From contig OY829537.1 of NCBI GenBank assembly GCA_963691705.1, positions 76,157,352 to 76,221,351 of the forward strand: a DNA stretch of 64,000 nucleotides, in the 5' to 3' direction. The notes under the pieces were generated by a model. The model was not told the origin of the DNA. It was given only the letters and a program-made list of their open reading frames with translations, and did no database searches. Made by a program: the position numbers and the translations under genes. The first letter of the stretch is position 1, and the number at the start of each line of letters is the position of its first letter. Below are positions 12,590 through 22,283 of the stretch, piece after piece. The stretch is from Viola odorata (Eukaryota > Streptophyta > Magnoliopsida > Malpighiales > Violaceae).

Positions 12590-13164
12590 CCTCTACCCCC
12601 TCTTGACGTGAGAGCTACTGGCTCCGCTACCATTACTACCGAGGCGATTGTTTAGGGCCCTTGCTACTAAGGAGTTTCTTGTGTTTCGATCTGCTCGCAA
12701 CCCATAAGTAGGATTTGGGATCAAAACGTTTAGGAGATCAGGGATCTCCTTGGATGTATCAATCATTGGTTCGTTGATTGTTCTATTAATCTCTCAGATT
12801 ATGGGTCCGGTAGGAATGGAACAGAGGATTAGATTTGGTGGAAGAGGAGGTGTCGGATGACGAGTTCTGTGCCAATTTGGATTTGGATTTGGATGAATAG
12901 TGGCATTTGGGTTTGGATGAACAGTAGCATGAACAGTGTCGGCCGGTGAACATTGAGCTTAAAATTGTTATTTTTATTTTTCAGTTCTTTTTGTTTTATT
13001 ATTTCCACATTGTCTTTATGCGAATTAACAGTATCAAAAATAACTTGGATAATATTTTCAGTGGCTATAATCATGTTTCTTAAAAGTTCAATTTTTACAA
13101 AATCTTCATTCCATAATGGAGTTTCATTATGGCTAGCTGGAACTGTGTTTTCATTTTCATCCAT
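12590..13164 (-). pseudogene. Unidentified ORF upstream of the viral polyprotein
   Basis: An ORF starts at ATG 13164 with about 70 residues that look helical. A frameshift near 12940 leads into an asparagine/proline-rich run (repeats of HPNPN type) that continues to about 12595. Some caulimovirids have a separate small ORF near the genome start, but I do not recognise this protein. The stretch 12395-12590 is non-coding and includes a short GAAA repeat (12560-12578). Confidence 0.4.
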
Positions 13165-13230
13165 TATAGCATCATAAATTTCATCAACATAACTTTTTCG
13201 ATAAATTCACACTGAGAAATAACTTCTTTC

Positions 13231-13436
13231 TTTAATCCATCAATCTCTTTCTATCTTTCACTTCCGCATTATCACTTCGCTTCCATAACTCCATTAACGT
13301 CCATCTTCAACCTTTACTCTATTCATCCAACAACTTGTTCAATCGGTCATATCAACCTCCCAAAGAGGACTAGATCCTGGCAAGGTCAATCTGACGGCTC
13401 CATCTCCATCTCCATCTCCTAACCAAGCTCATACCA
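13231..13436 (+). repeat. Element B 5' LTR, only the last ~206 bp
   Basis: The segment from tttaatccatcaatc to aagctcatacca matches 45130-45329 of the 3' LTR. It differs by scattered substitutions and one extra 6-bp ccatct unit. Everything upstream, including the TATA box, is missing; pararetrovirus DNA starts at about 13230. Element B therefore has no usable 5' promoter of its own. Confidence 0.88.
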
Positions 13437-14869
13437 TGTGGTAGCGGAGCTTCATGGCCATCCTCTAGGTTGGTATGTTTTCTTTAGGTATTTTAGCTAT
13501 ATTTTTCTTTCTCCTTGGTTAAATGTTGTTATCCTATGTCTTGTGCGTCTTTTGAGACATTTTTGAGGATTTAATTCAAAGGAAATCCTTGTCAAAATCA
13601 TTTTACACAAAAGTGCTCAAAGCTGTCAACTTTTCTATTTTTGGTGTTCATCTTTGGAATAACGTATCTTGAGTTTTATATCATCTTTTTCCTTGTTTAT
13701 TGAGTCTAAAATATAGTACTTTGTCTTTAGTTTCTTATGGTATATGTTTCTAAATTTATTTCAATCATTTTCCCGTTCAAAAGGTGAAAGTTCAGAGGTC
13801 TGCGTTCTTGGTGTTCTTAGTGTTCTTGCTGTCATCTTCATGTGTGTTCTTGAGTGAAGCTTTTTGATCCATTTTAATTTCAAGTTTCTGGAGTCATTTA
13901 GTTTCCCTTTAAACAAATATAGTCTCCCCATCAGCAGCCACTACAAGTCCTTCACCCATAAATGCAAGAGAAGGTACATATCAACCTTTAGCCAATACAA
14001 CCCCCCTTAATTTAAGGAAGTACAGCCTACTCTACTCACTCCTCTCTCCTCCAAACTATTGAAACTAGTGTAGCCATAAGAATAGGCTGAACTTTAGCCT
14101 CCTGAAACCCCTTCTGCTCAGCTAGTGATAGCTGACACATACTAGGTTGCTCAGCTCAGCCCACTTACACAATCCGTTATACCCTTTCTTAAACTTTTTC
14201 TTTCTTTTTTCTTATTGCTACAATACAACTAATTGTCATACATGAGATATTGATCTTGTGAACTCTGGCACTCATTCAAAAACGAAATTAAAAAAAAAGA
14301 CGCATGCGAACCGAGCGACATGTCGTTTGGAGACTAACGACATACCGTTAGTCTCGGCTTTACACATAAAAAAAAGGCAAATGCCAAGAAGATAAGTGAG
14401 TCACAAGCCAACAGTTCCTTTGTGTTTTCTCATTAGTGTTTGAAGCAGCATTTTCAAGGGTGAGCAGTTCATCATTTCAAATTTCCCTCCATTATTTCAA
14501 CTTTCAGTTTTTTCTTTTTTTTTACTTTGTGTTCTTCTTGTGTAGCTTGTATCTTGGTGTCTTCTTCTTTGTTTCCTCACATCACCTTTCTAATCTAAGT
14601 CAATTTAGTGTTCAAACGTCAAGGTTTTGCATTTATTCTCTATTTTGGCTTTCTCTACCTTTCTTTCTAAGCCTTGTTTTCTTTGCTTTTCCATGTGTTT
14701 TGCTTTGATTCTTTGAGTCATTGATAGCTCAAGGTGTGGTTTTTGCAAGAGATAAGAGTGGGTAAGGTAGTGAGATCATTAGAGTGTGTGCGAAACACAA
14801 GTGTAAACACTTAGGGAGGGACTAACCCATTTTTATTAGATCAAGTGCGTTGGTTGTAGGTACATAAAT
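13437..14869 (+). other. Element B leader with primer-binding site
   Basis: Directly after the LTR, tgtggtagcggagc (13437-13450) is the likely primer-binding site; it resembles the initiator-Met tRNA site TGGTATCAGAGC with two differences. The rest is non-coding. A perfect 10-bp inverted repeat, GAGACTAACG/CGTTAGTCTC, lies at 14330-14355. The motif cgacataccgttag inside it also occurs in the B 3' LTR at about 44817. No other feature is supported. Confidence 0.7.
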
Positions 14870-15827
14870 ATGTCTCATGATAGTGTTGTGCAAGGTGGTG
14901 GGTCGGATGACTCTTCCACACTATCTCCAGCCTTTCCAATCTCACTATTCATATAGAAGACTCTAAGCAATTCATGACACAAATGAAGCTCCAATAGGAG
15001 CTGCAAGAGCAACAAAAAGTTGCATTAATGAATGAATTGAGATCTTTTCGGCCGAGAAATGAACCACCTCTACCTTCTCCTCGCCAGCCGGCCGCCCATT
15101 TCCACCAAACCACTAGACCGAATGATCCGTCAAGCCTTGATTACTATGGCATGCCAAAAGTTAGTGACAATACTGAAGGAGTTGTGGCCTTAAGTGATCA
15201 TACTGAGGAGGATAAAGCACACAGTCTACATTCTCAGCATGGTTCTTCCTTTGCTTTAGGCCAAGGCTGTGGCCACCATTCCATGAGGGACCGAGGGCTT
15301 GGTCCTTCACAAGATGTTAGACAGTCGTGCAACACCACATCAACCACCTTTAGATCTCACCTTGATGTGCCATTGCATAGGGTGCATGGTTATGTGCCAC
15401 CTCCATGGATTCCGAAGGATGTGATCCTCCATGATAGGCCTTGGCCATTTCCACCTCCACCGCCTCTTTATGAGCATGCCCACGGTGCTAGACGGTTTGA
15501 TTATGATGAGCCTTTTGAGGCAAGAGGCCGTAGGTACTATAAGGAACGAGTTGACAATAGTTTCTCCAATATCAAGCTTTTTATACCTCCCTTTGAGGGG
15601 AAAGATGATCCGGATGCTTACTATGATTGGGAAAGCAAAGTAGAGCGGGTGTTTGCTTGCTACAACTACTCGAATGAGAAAAAGGTGAAGCTTGCTACTA
15701 GAGATTCTACCAGTATGGTTATCCATTGGTGGGATAGATTGGTTTTGACTAGAAGAGTGGAGAGGATCCCACCCATCGCTACATGGGAGGAGCTTAAGTA
15801 TGAGATGAAGCGCCGGTTTGTACCTAG
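14870..15827 (+). pseudogene. Element B gag, first part
   Basis: A likely start is ATG 14870 (MSHDSVVQGGGSDDSS). A frameshift follows before 14970, and a TAG at about 14994-14998 sits in the frame that then becomes the long open run 15028-15827. The capsid-like core contains FIPPFEGKDDPDAYYDWESK and WEELKYEMKRRFVPS. The frame is cut after RRFVPS by element C at 15828 and resumes at 21763 with YHICDLHQRLQ, so the coding join is exact. Confidence 0.85.
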
Positions 15828-16777
15828 TGATACAATTCCAAACGACGACGTCATCACGTCGTGCCCTTGACGTGATGGCGCCCAAAATAGAAGCGTCCAC
15901 TCTCCAGCGACCAGCCTTTGACGTGATAACGTCACGCTCTCGACGTGATCACTCCAACTTCAGTAGCAGAGTCCAGCCTTCAACGTGATCACGTCACACC
16001 CTCGATGTGATCATGACAACATCAGTATCGGATCAAGACTTCGACGTGATCACGTCATGCCCTCGACGTGCTCACGCCAACATCAGTAGCTAATCCCAAC
16101 TTTCGACATGATCACGTCACGCCCTCGACTTGATCATGCTAGGAACATAAGCATGAAGGTTGCTCCGTTTTGTTTCAGACGTGATCACGTCATACCCTCG
16201 ACGTGATCACGTCCTGGCAGTTCAGGATTTTGCGCCAAATAAGGAATTTCTGGATTTTCCTTTCTTGGCTGACAATTTCCCTTATTTATTAATTATGGAT
16301 TTATTTTAATTATTGTCCTTATTAATTAGTTAAGTTATCTTGGATTTATTTTAATTAATTAATTAGGAGTTTAATTAGGAAAGGATTACTTTCGTAAGGA
16401 TTAGGTTTCCCTATATAAAGGAGCCTCCTTATTCATTGTAAGGTGACAAATTTTGATAATTAAAAATCAGAGAATTTTCTCTCCATTATTCAGTCTTGAA
16501 CCTTATTCCTATTTGAGATCGGACTCTCGAATAGATCAACAAGTAAAACCGAAAGTCCACTTTATTGAGTCGCTTCGCCTAGGTTGGTATTCACTGGTTG
16601 AATACAGGGTTAGGGCTTCAAATCAAGATCCTTTCTTGCTTGATTTGGGTTGGCTAGTACAACTTATTAGCAGGGTCAAACGCTCAAGAGAGTTATCATT
16701 CTGCATTGTTACAAATCCAGGCTTGAACTAGATCGGGAATTACGTGTTACGCATCCTACGCAACTAGGATCGTATCA
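15828..16777 (+). repeat. Element C 5' LTR (950 bp) with palindromic repeat array
   Basis: The LTR runs from TGATACAATTCC to GGATCGTATCA. Its first ~390 bp hold about ten copies of a palindromic core like GACGTGATCACGTC, spaced roughly 25-60 bp apart. A TATA box CTATATAAAG is at 16411-16420. It aligns with 20458-21347 but lacks the 239 bp that precede 20458 in the right copy. Confidence 0.88.
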
Positions 16778-17600
16778 GTTGGTAGCGGAGCAAAGGCGTT
16801 CAAGTTTGGTAACTATCCATCTATCCTTTATTGTTTTTATTTGTTTTCAATTGTTGAGATTGATTCTTCTTCTACCCGATCTAAATCAATCTCCTTACAT
16901 CCCGTGTGTTAGTTCTTTGTGTGTCGAGTCGATCTAGGGTTCTAGATCTTATTTTCGTCTTTGTGTGTGCAAATCATTGTGCGATTTGTAGTGTCTTTGA
17001 AATACAAAAAAATTTGTCCCCAAAGTGTCAAGAAAAAGAGTCACAAAATCCCAAAGTGTCTTTAATTTAATTGTTATTTAGTTTCGTTCAAGAGTTGAAA
17101 AATAAAAAGAAAATTAAAAAAAAAAATCGAAAATATAAAAGAAACAAAATATAAAATACTAGAAGGTATTTCGAAGCTATTGCAAAAAGAATCATTCAAT
17201 TTGGTGGTCAAAATCAAAAGATATCAAGGTTGCAAGTCGCAAACCCAAATTTGCACACACCTCATTCACGGTTTGGTGAATTGCTTGAACAATCCGAGTC
17301 ATTTTGATCTTTCCTTTATTCCTATACGCTGATTTCAATTCCAGTTGAATAATTGTTTAGTTGATTGTTCTTGCAACTACTCAAGTATTCAACATCTAAA
17401 TTGTTTTGAAGCTAGTTGTCTTTGAGAGTCTTTTTGGAAGCTTTTCCTTGGAATTCTTGAGTCTTTTAGCGACTGAACAATTGAAGAAACTTGTGAGTGA
17501 AAATTTGGTGAGATTAATAGAGAGCAAAACACGAGAGTAAACACATGAGGGAGCGTTAGAAATTTTTTAGGATCATTTTACGCTTGTTTTCTTTAGTGTT
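16778..17600 (+). other. Element C leader and primer-binding site
   Basis: gttggtagcggagc (16778-16791) sits directly against the LTR and is the same variant primer site found in B and E. About 800 bp of AT-rich non-coding leader follows, ending just before ATG 17601. I see no other feature. Confidence 0.65.
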
Positions 17601-19727
17601 ATGAATTTCAAGAATCACAAGATGCCTTACACAGGATGGCCCGAGAGGCGAGGTTATGAGGGTTATGCTTATGAGAGGCGAGACAGAATGGATGAAAGGC
17701 AACCTAGATTTGAGAACAGAGATGATGCCTATCTAGGAAAAATAAAGATGAAGTTCCCTCCTTTTAAAGGAACGGAAAACCCGGATGAGTATTTTGCATG
17801 GGAGAGGGAAGTTCAATATATTTTTCTTTACAATAATTACTCTGACGATGAGGGGGTAAAATTGATTGCAGCCAAATTCAGTGGGGATGCACTCCAATGG
17901 TGGAAGGAGTTTAACGCCGCTAGGAGCAAAGGTTACGTCAACCCTATCAACACTTGGGAGAAGATGAAAATACTTATGAGGAGGAACAACTTTAAGTGTA
18001 ACCTTCATCAGAGTGAGCGTTTGTTCCAAAACGCTAACATTAGAGACGCATGGCACTGTCACACACTTGGTATACCACAACTAGGTAATAAAAATAAGAT
18101 CTCAGTGGAGTATCTAGCTAAGAGGGATGAAGAGTGAGAATGGCAAGAGTGGCAGTATGAGGCACGAGAGTTATACAATGACGATCGCAAGTGGAGGGAT
18201 AACAATCGTTGTGATGCGAGCATGAGTAGCATCAAATCGAAAGTTTCACCCTTCAAGGAGAAGGACAACCCCAACACGTGTTTGGCGATAGATGTTCCTT
18301 ATTCTACTCGTGTGAGAATGTGAGATATTTTATGCCATACATGCACAGGCCGAGGGCACATTTCTAGCCAATGTCCCAATAATAGAATGATCATTAAGAA
18401 CAATGATGATGTTACATCCGACAAGATGGGCAAGAGTGAAACCCTTAGGGATTCTATCGAGCAGTTGAGAGTACTAGAAAAGGTTTTTGCCGAATTTGAG
18501 AGTACTAAAAATATTGAGAAAAAAGGAGGAGAGTTGAGTGAAAAGAAAGAGAGTGAGAAAAACAACCCCAATGAAAAGAGTGAGCATGGGAAAAGAGATA
18601 GTGAGGAAAACAGCCCGTATGAAAAGAGTGAGCATGCATTAGTTGGCATCGATACAAAAGGAGAGGAGAGTGATTATGCCATAGGGAGAGAAGTGAGGAA
18701 CACACTTTGTGTGTACAAAAACTATTTTGGCGCAAGCCACAAAAAACTAAAATTTTGGCCATTGCGCCTTGATTCTTCTAACCCTAATGAATTCATTTCT
18801 TCTCCTATTTGTTATTCTTCTCTTGTGCAGATAATTAAGGGTTTAATTCTAGGGAAGACAACCCATGTCCAATTGCCAATTAGAAGGATTACACAAGGCT
18901 TCCATTCGATAAGCGGTTTGGTCACTACTAACCGCCAAGGTGATGTGTATCCCTCTTGTCCTAACAAAAGTTTAATTGTATTTTCACATATGTTTACATT
19001 GAATAAGTATTCTACCAAGTGTGAATTTCATGACAATTTTGTGTTTAAGTCGACAGGACTTGAAGGAGCTCTTTTCATACGCAATCGCTTATTTAGGTCA
19101 CATGATCTTTTGCGAAATTTTGAGGAGCATGATGTGTTTGATGGTTTTTTGATGAGCTGCTGTGATTTAATTTATAGGAATGATATGTCTTCACATAGTG
19201 TTCCTTTGAGTCTTATTGGTAGTATTGATAAAAAGTCACTTAGTGAAAAATCGCTTGAGATTACTCCTAAGATTAATCCTTATGCTAATGATTCTGATTT
19301 TTGTGGAGTCTATAATGATTATTTATTTGAAACAAAATCAATGTTTTGTATGCATAAAGGATATCATAGCAAGCATGAGCGCTTAATTTGGTTGTGTAGT
19401 TCGTTACACAATTTGACTGTGTATTGGTCATATGATGATGGTTTGATACATCAATATAGCGCAACTATTACTAACATATTCTTTAAGGATGTTATGCTTT
19501 CACATGTTGTTCCTTGGAGTATTGTTAGTAATCATAGAGAGGAGTCACTTAGCAACTCGCGGATGGAATTATGGAGGAGACCGAGCACGACGATGCTAAA
19601 TTGGACACCTTGTCAACCACAATTGGGAGCTTCTAACCGCATGGATAAAAGAACGTTTGGTTATGTATGGCATATCTTGGTTTGTAAGTATATGTTTGCA
19701 TGGGAAGAATGTCTTCCATTTATTTAA
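17601..19727 (+). pseudogene. Element C gag fused to a ~350-residue unknown domain (two stop codons)
   Basis: A single frame runs from ATG 17601 to TAA at 19727 (709 codons), broken only by TGA at 18135-18137 and TGA at 18321-18323. The first ~140 residues are gag (KMKFPPFKGTENPDEYFAWE, ALQWWKEF). A zinc knuckle, CHTCTGRGHISSQC, lies at about 18333-18374. A lysine/glutamate-rich linker (18420-18640) is followed by about 350 residues with no motif I recognise. These seem to contain two loosely similar blocks, ending DMSSHSVPLSLIGSID and DVMLSHVVPWSIVSNH. No protease, RT or integrase motifs were found. Confidence 0.75.
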
Positions 19728-20218
19728 TTTACTTACTACATTGTCACGCTTGCCATTATTTTTGGTTTGTTGGTGAAACTCGTGTGTTGTTTTATTCATA
19801 TGACACTTTTCGGTTTGATGTTGCTGCTGTTGAGAGTGTTATTTAGTATAGGTGGCAGAAAGGGAATCAAGGTGATGCGAATAGCCTATAGACAAGCCAA
19901 GCACTATAGTGTGCGCTTGAATGTCAAGATGGCGTTTATGAGGAACCATGGAAGGAGGCGCGAGTCCTTCAAAATATATATTGGGATTTGGCAGTAAATA
20001 CACCGGAGTCGGTTTCTATGTCAAGTCCAAGCAGAGATGATCATATGGGGCGATGGTTTTATCCAAAGTGTTGTCATATTCAAATACATAGCCGCTAAGT
20101 TGAATCTACAAGGTTGGTATGGTTCGATTTGTGCTTACTTTGATATTACTAACTTAAGGTATTGTGCTGTAGGCTTAGACCCGGATTTGAGGACGAACCC
20201 TTTCTAAGGGGGTGAAAA
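19728..20218 (+). other. Element C 3' body: remnant of pol tail and polypurine tract
   Basis: This stretch is mostly non-coding. Its end (about 20186-20218) reads LDPDLRTNPF, a stop, then GGEND, the usual last residues of Ty3/gypsy pol. The overlapping DNA ctaagggggtgaaaa is a polypurine tract directly before TGATGCGAATCC. C therefore kept only the end of pol that overlaps the priming site and lost the rest. Confidence 0.65.
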
Positions 20219-21347
20219 TGATGCGAATCCTAGTGCATCGCAAGGAGTACCCTTGTCACCTACCAGACCAACGATGAACAAGGAGTTGCAAAGGAAGTCA
20301 TCACAGTTTGTGTGTGTTGCGGATTACACCCTTTGGCAACCAAGGAAGCGCAAGAGATGGCGAGTGTACATGGAGCATGGAATTGAAGTTGCAGGACTTC
20401 TTGGACACGTTACGTTGAACAAGATTCGAGGGCGAATCTTTCCGAAGAGGGAGGGAATGATACGATCCCAGACGATGACATCATCACGTCATGCCCTTGA
20501 CGTGATGACGCCCAAAATAGAAGCGTCCACTCTCCAGCGACCAGCCTTTGACGTGATCACATCACGCCCTCGACGTGATCATGCCAACTTTAGTAGCAGA
20601 GTCCAGCCTTTGACGTGATCACGTCATGCCCTCGACGTGATCACGCTAACATCAGTAGCGGATCAAGACTTCGACGTGATCACGTCATGCCCTCGACGTG
20701 ATCACGCCAACATCAGTAGCTGATGCTTTTTCAACGTGATCACGTCACACCCTCGACATGATCACGTCAGGAACAAAAGCATGAAGGTTGCTCCGTTTCA
20801 TTTTCGACATGATCACGCCATGGGCTCGACGTGATCACGTCCTGGCAGTTCAAGATTTTGCGCCAAATAAGGAATTTCTGGATTTTCCTTTCTTGGCTGA
20901 CAATTTCCCTTATTTATTAATTATGGATTTATTTTAATTATTGTCCTTATTAATTAGTTAAGTTATCTTGGATTTATTTTAATTAATTAATTAGGAGTTT
21001 AATTAGGAAAGGATTACTTTTGTAGGATTAGGTTTTCCTATATAAAGGAGCCTCCTTATTCATTGTAAGGTGACGAATTTTGATAATTAAAAATTAGAGA
21101 ATTTTCTCTCCATTATTTAGTCTTGAACCTTGTTCCTATTTGAGATCGGGCTCTCGAATAGATCAGCAAGTAAAACCGAAAGTCCACTTTATTGAGTCGC
21201 TTCACCTAGGTTGGTATTCACAGGTTGAATACAGGGTTAGGGTTTCGAATCAAGATCCTTTCTTGCTTGATTTGGGTTGGCTAGTACAGGTTATTAGCAG
21301 GGTTAAATGCTCAAGAGAGTTATCATTCCGCATCGTTACAAATCCAG
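20219..21347 (+). repeat. Element C 3' LTR, missing its last ~50 bp
   Basis: Two starts are possible: TGATGCGAATCC at 20219 after purine tract ctaagggggtgaaaa, or TGATACGATCCC at 20458 after purine tract gaagagggagggaa. The 5' LTR starts at the place equivalent to 20458. The palindrome array and a TATA box at about 21040 match the 5' copy. The LTR stops at acaaatccag (about 21347), where the inverted segment begins, so the normal GTATCA end is absent. Confidence 0.8.
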
Positions 21348-21757
21348 ACGTGACGTGATCACGTCGAAGGCTGGACTCTGCTACTGAAGTTGGCGTGATC
21401 ACGTAGAGGGCGTGACATGATTACGTCAAAGGTTGGTCGCTGGAGAGTGGACGCTTATGTTTTGGGCGTCATCACTTCAAGGGCATGACGTGATGGCGTC
21501 GTCGTCTGGGATTGTATCATTCCCTCCCTCTTCGGAAAGATTCACCCTCGAATCTTGTTCAACGCAACCTGTCCAAGAAGTCTTGCAACTGCAATTCCAT
21601 GCTCCATGTACACTCGCCATCTCTTGCGCTTCCTTGATTGCCAAAGGGTGTAATCCGCACACACACAAACTGGGATGACTTCCTTTGCAACTCCTTGTTC
21701 ATCATTGGTCTGGTAGGTGACAAGGGTACTCCTTGCGATGCACTAGGATTTGCATCA
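21348..21757 (-). repeat. Inverted copy of the element C U3 region
   Basis: This 410-bp block is the reverse complement of 20219-20630 with scattered differences. It includes the palindromic repeats, TGATACAATCCC, the purine tract and the 239 bp back to TGATGCAAATCC, which forms the outer end at 21757 next to the target duplication. The junction with the 3' LTR is inside a repeat of the cgtgatcacgt type, so short homology may have joined the two pieces. Confidence 0.85.
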
Positions 21758-21762
21758 CCTAG

Positions 21763-22283
21763 CTACCACATTTGTGACTTGCATCAACGGCTCCAAATGT
21801 TGACACAAGGTACACGTAGTGTGAGTGACTATTACCATGAGATGCAAACTTGTTTGATGAGGGCACATGTGAATGAGAGTGTGGAGGCAACCATGGCACG
21901 GTTTTTGGGTGGTTTGCACAAGGAAATATCTTATCAACTTGACTTTCAAACTTACAACACGTTGGAGGAAATGCTTCATCTAGCCCTTAAAATTGAAAGA
22001 CAAGTAAGTTCCAAACTAAAATTTCCTTACAATTCATCCTCTACCTTTAAACCTTCTTAGTCATCTTTCTCTTTTACTCCTAAACCTAAATAAGACACAA
22101 AAAAGACCCTTTTTCCCTCCAAACCAAACACTTACCTGACCCTTAAACCATAATCCGCCCCTTCACCTAAACAAACACCAACTACCAACCCAAACACGCG
22201 AACTCCTTCTAGAAACATTGAATGTTTCAAGTGTGGTGGTAACGGTCACATGAGGGCCGAATGCTCTAATCGAAGGGTCATCT
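21763..22283 (+). pseudogene. Element B gag, second part, with zinc knuckle
   Basis: The frame resumes from element C's right edge with YHICDLHQRLQMLTQGTRSV and MARFLGGLHKEISYQLDFQT, the second half of a plant Ty3 gag. A stop at about 22058 and others before 22200 break a proline/lysine-rich linker. A complete zinc knuckle, CFKCGGNGHMRAEC, is at 22223-22264. The frame continues into the protease region. Confidence 0.87.

Larger units (their letters stand above)
8343..13230 (-). mobile_element. Endogenous pararetrovirus fragment (Caulimoviridae-like), broken
   Basis: AT-rich minus-strand sequence encodes, in order, a 30K-type movement protein, a coat protein with a basic zinc-knuckle tail, an aspartic protease and the first ~48 residues of reverse transcriptase. 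That order within one long reading frame is typical of petuvirus/florendovirus-like members of Caulimoviridae; the genus is not certain. RT and RNase H are missing because the copy ends abruptly at 8343 against an LTR fragment. The other end abuts a truncated LTR at about 13230. Numerous stops and frameshifts make it non-functional. Plants carry many such old viral copies. Confidence 0.8.
15828..21757 (+). mobile_element. Element C: non-autonomous gag-only LTR retrotransposon with an inverted U3 at its right end
   Basis: The 5' LTR is 15828-16777, the body 16778-20218, and the 3' LTR is at 20219-21347 but lacks its last bases. It is followed by 410 bp that are the reverse complement of 20219-20630. 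The whole unit is flanked by CCTAG at 15823-15827 and 21758-21762, and element B's gag reads straight across. The body encodes gag joined to an unknown domain and has no protease, RT or integrase, so it needs proteins from another element. Both outer ends begin TGAT when read inwards, which means both are U3-type ends. Confidence 0.87.

Noticed and set aside
15340..15935. Minus-strand ORFs of 186 and 89 residues across element B gag and the C LTR
   Set aside because: They overlap the real gag frame and cross an insertion boundary, so they cannot be old genes.
20219..20458. Calling 20458 the only start of the C 3' LTR
   Set aside because: The inverted right end shows that TGATGC at 20219 also served as an end, so both starts are kept as possible.
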